Positions 6,554 to 9,606 of a stretch of 9,606 nucleotides of DNA are shown here, one piece after another; the stretch's first letter is position 1; every line of letters starts with the position of its first letter. This stretch comes from Bacteroidota bacterium. GTDB taxonomy: Bacteria > Bacteroidota > Bacteroidia > Bacteroidales > GCA-2748055. The DNA is taken from contig JAUVIT010000040.1 of the NCBI GenBank assembly GCA_030592605.1, forward strand, positions 1-9,606. The letters are read 5' to 3'. The position numbers were made by a program, and so were the translations under genes. The notes under the pieces are model-generated. The model did not search any database, had not been told where the DNA came from, and saw only the letters and a list, made by a program, of their open reading frames with translations.

Positions 6554-6581
6554 GTTTCTTATCATTTTCCAGCTATTTTTA
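6551..6581 (+). promoter_or_regulatory. Promoter of the ThuA-domain gene
   Basis: TTTG (6551-6554), 19 bases, then TATTTTTA (6574-6581) fits the Bacteroidota promoter spacing well. The last base of the -7 box differs from consensus. Transcription would start near 6588, 17 bases before the ATG at 6605. The TTTG uses the final T residues of the preceding terminator. Confidence 0.5.
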
Positions 6582-6604
6582 TAGAATAACTCAAATCACA
6601 ATAC

Positions 6605-7423
6605 ATGAAACTAAACCGCCGCCGTTTCCTGACCAGTACAGGGGCTATTGCAGCAGGAAGCTCTCTGAGACTTCGTGCCACTGAGACCAGTGAAACCCTT
6701 AACTTGCCAGTTATAAAAGAGTTACCTTCTCTGAAGGGGCGAAAAATATTATTCACCTATGGTGGCTGGAAAGGACATGAACCGCTTGAGTCCCTGGATC
6801 TCTTCAAGCCCTGGTTGGAAAAGGAGGGTGCAAAGGTGGAAGCATTTGATAATCTTGATCCTTATGCCGATGAGGCATATATGAAAGAGATTGACCTGGT
6901 CATCCAGACCTTCACCATGGGTAAAATCTCCGGTGCACAGGAGAAAGGTCTCATTAATGCTGTCTCCGCGGGATGTGGACTGGCAGGCTGGCATGGCGGA
7001 CTCTGCGATTCGTTTCGTCAAAACACGAATTACCAGTTTATGACGGGTGGACAGTGGGTAGCCCATCCCGGAGGAGTGATAGACTACCGTGTAAATGTTA
7101 CTGACCATGAGGATCCGGTGACAAGCGGATTGTCAGATTTTGATATGCACAGTGAGCAGTATTACCTCCATGTGGATCCCAATATGAAAGTGCTTGCCAC
7201 CACAGCCTTCGGGGCCGATCACGCCCCCTGGATTGACGGATGCACAATGCCGGTAGCCTGGAAAAAGATGCACGGCTCAGGGCGGGTATTCTATTCATCC
7301 CTTGGACATGTGATGAAGGATTTCGAGGTCCCGGAAGCCCTGGAGATTATGCAACGTGGTATTAAGTGGGCATCTGCAAGCAAATATGCACCAGCAGAAG
7401 CCTGGAGAAAGCCGGTATATTAA
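6605..7423 (+). CDS. ThuA-domain protein with Tat signal
   Basis: This 272-residue protein begins with a twin-arginine signal, NRRRFLTSTGAIAAG (4-18), so it is probably exported folded to the periplasm. The rest is a ThuA-like domain with a class I glutamine-amidotransferase-like fold: KILFTYGGWKGHEP (47-60), a strand at DLVIQTFTMG (97-106), GLAGWHGG (125-132), the segment HSEQYYLHV (182-190), MPVAWKK (215-221) and GRVFYSSLGH (226-235). The cysteine of true glutaminases is not in the usual nucleophile context: the residue after GLAGW is His. The family is named after a trehalose-utilisation gene and is common in Bacteroidota and Planctomycetota sugar-degradation loci, but its reaction is not firmly established. 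No carbohydrate genes flank it here, so no substrate is proposed. It has its own promoter. Confidence 0.9.
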   Translation: MKLNRRRFLTSTGAIAAGSSLRLRATETSETLNLPVIKELPSLKGRKILFTYGGWKGHEPLESLDLFKPWLEKEGAKVEAFDNLDPYADEAYMKEIDLVIQTFTMGKISGAQEKGLINAVSAGCGLAGWHGGLCDSFRQNTNYQFMTGGQWVAHPGGVIDYRVNVTDHEDPVTSGLSDFDMHSEQYYLHVDPNMKVLATTAFGADHAPWIDGCTMPVAWKKMHGSGRVFYSSLGHVMKDFEVPEALEIMQRGIKWASASKYAPAEAWRKPVY

Positions 7424-7448
7424 ATTTCTTTAAATAGGAACAGAGAGG

Positions 7449-7479
7449 TTTGTATTTCTGAAAATATTGTCTAATTTTC
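7449..7479 (+). promoter_or_regulatory. Promoter of the trp leader-trpB2 transcript
   Basis: TTTG (7449-7452), 19 bases, then TAATTTTC (7472-7479) matches the Bacteroidota promoter (TTTG-N19-TAnnTTTG) except for the last base. Predicted start is near 7486, about 12 bases before the leader ORF, giving an untranslated leader of about 200 bases ahead of trpB2. Confidence 0.6.
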
Positions 7480-7497
7480 CAATCGCAAAGAGAAAAA

Positions 7498-7581
7498 ATG
7501 AACTTAGTGTACAATCATATTAGCTGGCGATGGCTTTGGTGGAACCCAAAAGATGCTTCGTGGGTAATGGTTGAACTGTAA
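7498..7581 (+). CDS. Tryptophan-rich leader peptide of trpB2
   Basis: A 27-codon ORF runs from ATG 7498 to TAA 7579-7581, in a 261-bp stretch otherwise without genes. Five codons are Trp (residues 10, 12, 14, 15 and 22). Four of them fall in the six-codon block W-R-W-L-W-W at 7525-7542. That is about 18 percent Trp, far above the one to two percent of ordinary proteins. The start is preceded by a purine-rich AAAGAGAAAAA. The ORF sits between a good promoter and an intrinsic terminator, directly upstream of a tryptophan synthase beta-type gene. This is the arrangement of classical trp attenuator leader peptides, in which ribosome stalling at Trp codons under tryptophan limitation decides the downstream RNA fold. 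The peptide itself probably has no other function. It does not resemble the E. coli TrpL sequence beyond the Trp codons. Function is inferred from architecture, not from a known family. Confidence 0.85.
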   Translation: MNLVYNHISWRWLWWNPKDASWVMVEL

Positions 7582-7616
7582 GGAATACAGATCATTAAAC
7601 AAAATACACGGGGCAT
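7544..7616 (+). promoter_or_regulatory. Antiterminator pairing of the trpB2 attenuator
   Basis: ATGCTTCGTG (7553-7562, inside the leader ORF) can pair with CACGGGGCAT (7607-7616) over ten consecutive positions, eight Watson-Crick and two G-U. The second segment contains the whole first arm of the main terminator stem, so the two folds are mutually exclusive. A ribosome held at the Trp codons at 7537-7542 would leave 7553-7562 just exposed and allow antitermination. A ribosome moving on through the ORF would cover it and allow termination. A small ACCCA (7544-7548) / TGGGT (7561-7565) hairpin could act as protector and would be opened by the stalled ribosome. The pairings are seen in the sequence; the mechanism is inferred. 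Confidence 0.7.
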
Positions 7617-7646
7617 GTTAGAGATAACTGCCCCGCTTCTTTTTTT
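7609..7646 (+). terminator. Attenuator (intrinsic terminator) upstream of trpB2
   Basis: CGGGGCA (7609-7615) pairs with TGCCCCG (7629-7635). After a single bulged T the stem continues with GTTA / TAAC closed by a GAGA loop of the GNRA type. The run of seven T at 7640-7646 follows. It ends 38 bases before the trpB2 start codon and 28 bases after the leader stop codon, so it can only act on trpB2 transcription. Confidence 0.9.
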
Positions 7647-7684
7647 AACAAAGCTTAATCCAATAAAATCCTAAAATTTGAATT

Positions 7685-9061
7685 ATGACTAAGAGCAAGA
7701 AGATCATCCTAAGCGAGAAAGAGATGCCCAAGCAATGGTATAACATTGCAGCTGACCTTCCAGGAACCATCAATCCTCCCTTAGGTCCCGACGGCAAGCC
7801 AATCGGCCCTGAGGCGCTGGCTCCGGTATTCCCCATGAACCTAATTGAACAAGAGGTTAGTTCAGAACGATGGATCGATATTCCTGAAAAGGTGATGGAG
7901 ATGCTTAGCATATGGCGACCGGCACCCATGGTTAGAGCTTATGCTCTGGAAGAAGCACTGGGCACTCCTGCCCGCATTTACTATAAGAATGAAAGCGTTT
8001 CTCCAGCCGGAAGTCACAAACCCAACACAGCGGTAGCCCAGGCCTATTACAACAAGGAGTTTGGAATTAATAAACTGACCACAGAAACAGGAGCAGGACA
8101 ATGGGGAAGTGCGCTATCATTTGCCACCTCACTGCTGGGAATGGAGTGCAGGGTATTTATGGTGCGGGTCAGTTTTGACCAGAAACCATTCAGGAAAATG
8201 ATGATGGAAGCCTATGGGGGGACCTGTGTTGCCAGTCCCAGCAATGAAACCCAGGCCGGAAGAGATGTGCTGGCCAAATATCCAGACACCCCGGGCAGCC
8301 TGGGCATAGCTATCAGTGAAGCTGTAGAGGCAGCAGTTACCGATCCAACTGGTCAGACCCGCTACTCATTAGGGAGTGTGCTGAACCATGTGATGCTTCA
8401 CCAGACCATCATTGGCCTGGAAGCCAAGAAGCAGCTGGAAAAGGCAGGTGAAAAGCTGCCCGATGTGGTTATTGGCTGTGCAGGAGGAGGCAGTAATTTC
8501 GCCGGACTGGCCTTCCCATTTATGCGGGATAAAATCAATGGTGCTCAAATAGACATTATTCCTGTTGAACCAGCAAGTTGTCCCACCTTAACCAGGGCTC
8601 CTTTTGCCTATGACCATGGCGATATAGCCAAGATGACCCCTCTGCTGGCTATGAATTCTCTGGGACATGGATTTATACCACCCCCGATCCATGCTGGCGG
8701 ACTGCGTTACCATGGGATGTCGCCCCTGGTGAGCCATGCCGTAAAAGAAGGCCTGGCAACACCGGAAGCCATCCATCAGCTTGAGTGTTACGAAGCTGGG
8801 ATTCTTTTCTCCCGTACAGAAGGAATCATTCCGGCTCCTGAAACCACCCATGCCATTGCTTCAGCCATAAGGCAGGCCAAACAGGCTAAGGAGGAAGGAA
8901 AAGAGAAGGTAATTCTCTTTAATTTCAGTGGTCATGGACTGATGGACCTGGTAGGTTATGATAAATTCTTAAATGGAGAGCTTAAAGATCATGATCTCCC
9001 TAATGAGGATTTTGAGCAGTTTACAGCTATATTAAAAAACCATCCTTCACCGATTATTTAA
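7685..9061 (+). CDS. trpB: TrpB2-type tryptophan synthase beta-like PLP enzyme
   Basis: This 458-residue protein is of the TrpB2 class (TrpB-like PLP enzyme), longer than the roughly 400 residues of TrpB1. TrpB condenses indole with serine to give tryptophan. The Schiff-base lysine is in AGSHKPNTA (Lys112), and the catalytic glutamate is in TETGAGQWG (Glu134). The Trp in GAGQWG replaces the His of TrpB1 and is typical of TrpB2. The PLP-phosphate loop is GCAGGGSN (264-271), and [12 protein letters not shown] (379-390) and FSGHG (414-418) complete the fold. The long N-terminal extension ([11 protein letters not shown]) is also characteristic. There is no trpA or other trp gene in the window, so it may work on free indole or with a distant TrpA. 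The upstream attenuator ties its expression to tryptophan-tRNA charging. A strong terminator follows 20 bases after the stop. Confidence 0.95.
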   Translation: MTKSKKIILSEKEMPKQWYNIAADLPGTINPPLGPDGKPIGPEALAPVFPMNLIEQEVSSERWIDIPEKVMEMLSIWRPAPMVRAYALEEALGTPARIYYKNESVSPAGSHKPNTAVAQAYYNKEFGINKLTTETGAGQWGSALSFATSLLGMECRVFMVRVSFDQKPFRKMMMEAYGGTCVASPSNETQAGRDVLAKYPDTPGSLGIAISEAVEAAVTDPTGQTRYSLGSVLNHVMLHQTIIGLEAKKQLEKAGEKLPDVVIGCAGGGSNFAGLAFPFMRDKINGAQIDIIPVEPASCPTLTRAPFAYDHGDIAKMTPLLAMNSLGHGFIPPPIHAGGLRYHGMSPLVSHAVKEGLATPEAIHQLECYEAGILFSRTEGIIPAPETTHAIASAIRQAKQAKEEGKEKVILFNFSGHGLMDLVGYDKFLNGELKDHDLPNEDFEQFTAILKNHPSPII

Positions 9062-9081
9062 GCCATTGATCGAAATCTAAG

Positions 9082-9119
9082 AAAGCTGTCCCTGACAAGT
9101 ATCATGGGACAGCTTTTTT
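9082..9119 (+). terminator. Intrinsic terminator after trpB2
   Basis: AAAGCTGTCCC (9082-9092) pairs perfectly with GGGACAGCTTT (9106-9116) around a 13-base loop. T residues run from 9114 to 9119. It ends 14 bases before the next gene's start codon. Confidence 0.92.
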
Positions 9120-9133
9120 ATTAAATTCATCGC

Positions 9134-9606
9134 ATGAAAACGATTGCAGTATACTGCGGCTCAAGTAGCGGGAACAATGAGATTTACAGGGAACAGGCAG
9201 CAGTTACCGGAAGGTTTCTGGCCCAAAAGGGAATTGATCTGGTCTTTGGAGGAGGAAAGGTTGGTTTGATGGGAGTGCTGGCCGATGCGGCGCTGGAAGC
9301 AGGGGGGAAGGTTAGCGGCGTCATCCCCGGTTTTTTACAGACAAAAGAGGTGGCCCATGAAAAGCTGACCGAACTGATTGTTGTGGAGAATATGCATGCG
9401 AGAAAGGCACTGATTCATGATATGAGTGATGGATTTATAGCTCTTCCAGGGGGCTATGGTACCCTGGAAGAACTTTTTGAAATGCTAACCTGGGGACAAC
9501 TTGGACTGCACCCGAAGCCAGTTGGACTGCTTAATATTGCAGGCTTTTTCGATCACATCCTTGCCTCCCTTGACCACATGGTGCAGGAGGGATTTGTACA
9601 TAAAAT
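9134..9606 (+). CDS. LOG-family phosphoribohydrolase (TIGR00730 type), C-terminus beyond the window
   Basis: From the ATG at 9134 there are 157 codons open to the window edge, roughly four fifths of the usual 180-195 residues. The start MKTIAVYCGSSSG and the nucleotide-binding segment LVFGGGKVGLMG (36-47) are followed by the diagnostic MHARKALIHDMSDGFIALPG and PGGYGTLEE (105-113). PGGxGTxxE with the RK pair (Arg90, Lys91) is the signature of the lysine-decarboxylase-like LOG family. Its members hydrolyse nucleoside 5'-monophosphates, in plants and some bacteria cytokinin riboside monophosphates, to base and ribose phosphate. The older label 'lysine decarboxylase' is incorrect for this family. 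The physiological substrate here is unknown. The start follows a strong terminator by only 14 bases, so its promoter is not obvious. Confidence 0.92.
   Translation, partial: MKTIAVYCGSSSGNNEIYREQAAVTGRFLAQKGIDLVFGGGKVGLMGVLADAALEAGGKVSGVIPGFLQTKEVAHEKLTELIVVENMHARKALIHDMSDGFIALPGGYGTLEELFEMLTWGQLGLHPKPVGLLNIAGFFDHILASLDHMVQEGFVHK

Noticed and set aside
7538..7546. GGTGGAACC, which resembles the core of the T-box riboswitch motif (tRNA-sensing leaders)
   Set aside because: It falls exactly on the TGG TGG AAC CC codons of the leader peptide. It is about 50 bases after the predicted transcription start, leaving no room for a Stem I with specifier loop, and it is not part of the terminator/antiterminator pairing. 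Coincidence is the better explanation.
1..9606. Defence system, CRISPR array, mobile element or phage gene
   Set aside because: No repeat-spacer pattern, transposase, integrase, toxin-antitoxin pair or nuclease-like protein was seen on either strand; all large frames are explained by housekeeping or regulatory families.

Overview
The window looks like chromosomal DNA from a Bacteroidota (Bacteroidetes) member. Three things point there: several upstream regions carry the phylum's characteristic promoter boxes (TTTG, about 19 bases, then TAnnTTTG); genes have little or no Shine-Dalgarno signal; and there is a tetratricopeptide-repeat sensor kinase of the type common in this phylum. No mobile element, phage gene, tRNA, rRNA or CRISPR array is visible. 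The genus cannot be fixed from the sequence.

Layout, left to right. Positions 1-188 (minus) are the N-terminal part of a BlaI/MecI-type winged-helix repressor. Two near-identical 16-bp palindromes overlap its own promoter, which suggests autoregulation. Positions 285-2688 (minus) form a tight three-gene operon transcribed in the order radical SAM enzyme, Memo-family protein, AMMECR1-domain protein. This is the widely conserved 'AmmeMemoRadiSam' set, whose chemistry is still unknown. Divergent from it is msrA (2780-3388), with an N-terminal signal-like segment suggesting export. Its 3' end overlaps, tail to tail, the end of a large TPR sensor histidine kinase (3369-5438, minus). Divergent from the kinase is a TrhA/hemolysin III family seven-helix membrane protein (5568-6224). 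It is followed by a small cold-shock protein (6306-6497) with a clear terminator, and a Tat-signal ThuA-domain protein (6605-7423).

The most interesting part is 7449-9061. A standalone tryptophan synthase beta-like gene of the TrpB2 type (7685-9061) is preceded by a promoter and a 27-codon leader ORF (7498-7581) with five Trp codons, four of them within six codons. An intrinsic terminator follows (7609-7646). The 5' arm of the terminator can instead pair over 10 bp with a segment inside the leader ORF (7553-7562). Together this has the architecture of a ribosome-mediated tryptophan attenuator, and it links the TrpB2 enzyme to tryptophan supply. A strong terminator follows trpB2. The window ends inside a LOG-family phosphoribohydrolase gene (9134 onward).

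The neighbouring genes are mostly separate transcription units. The clear functional units are the AmmeMemoRadiSam operon and the attenuator-trpB2 unit.
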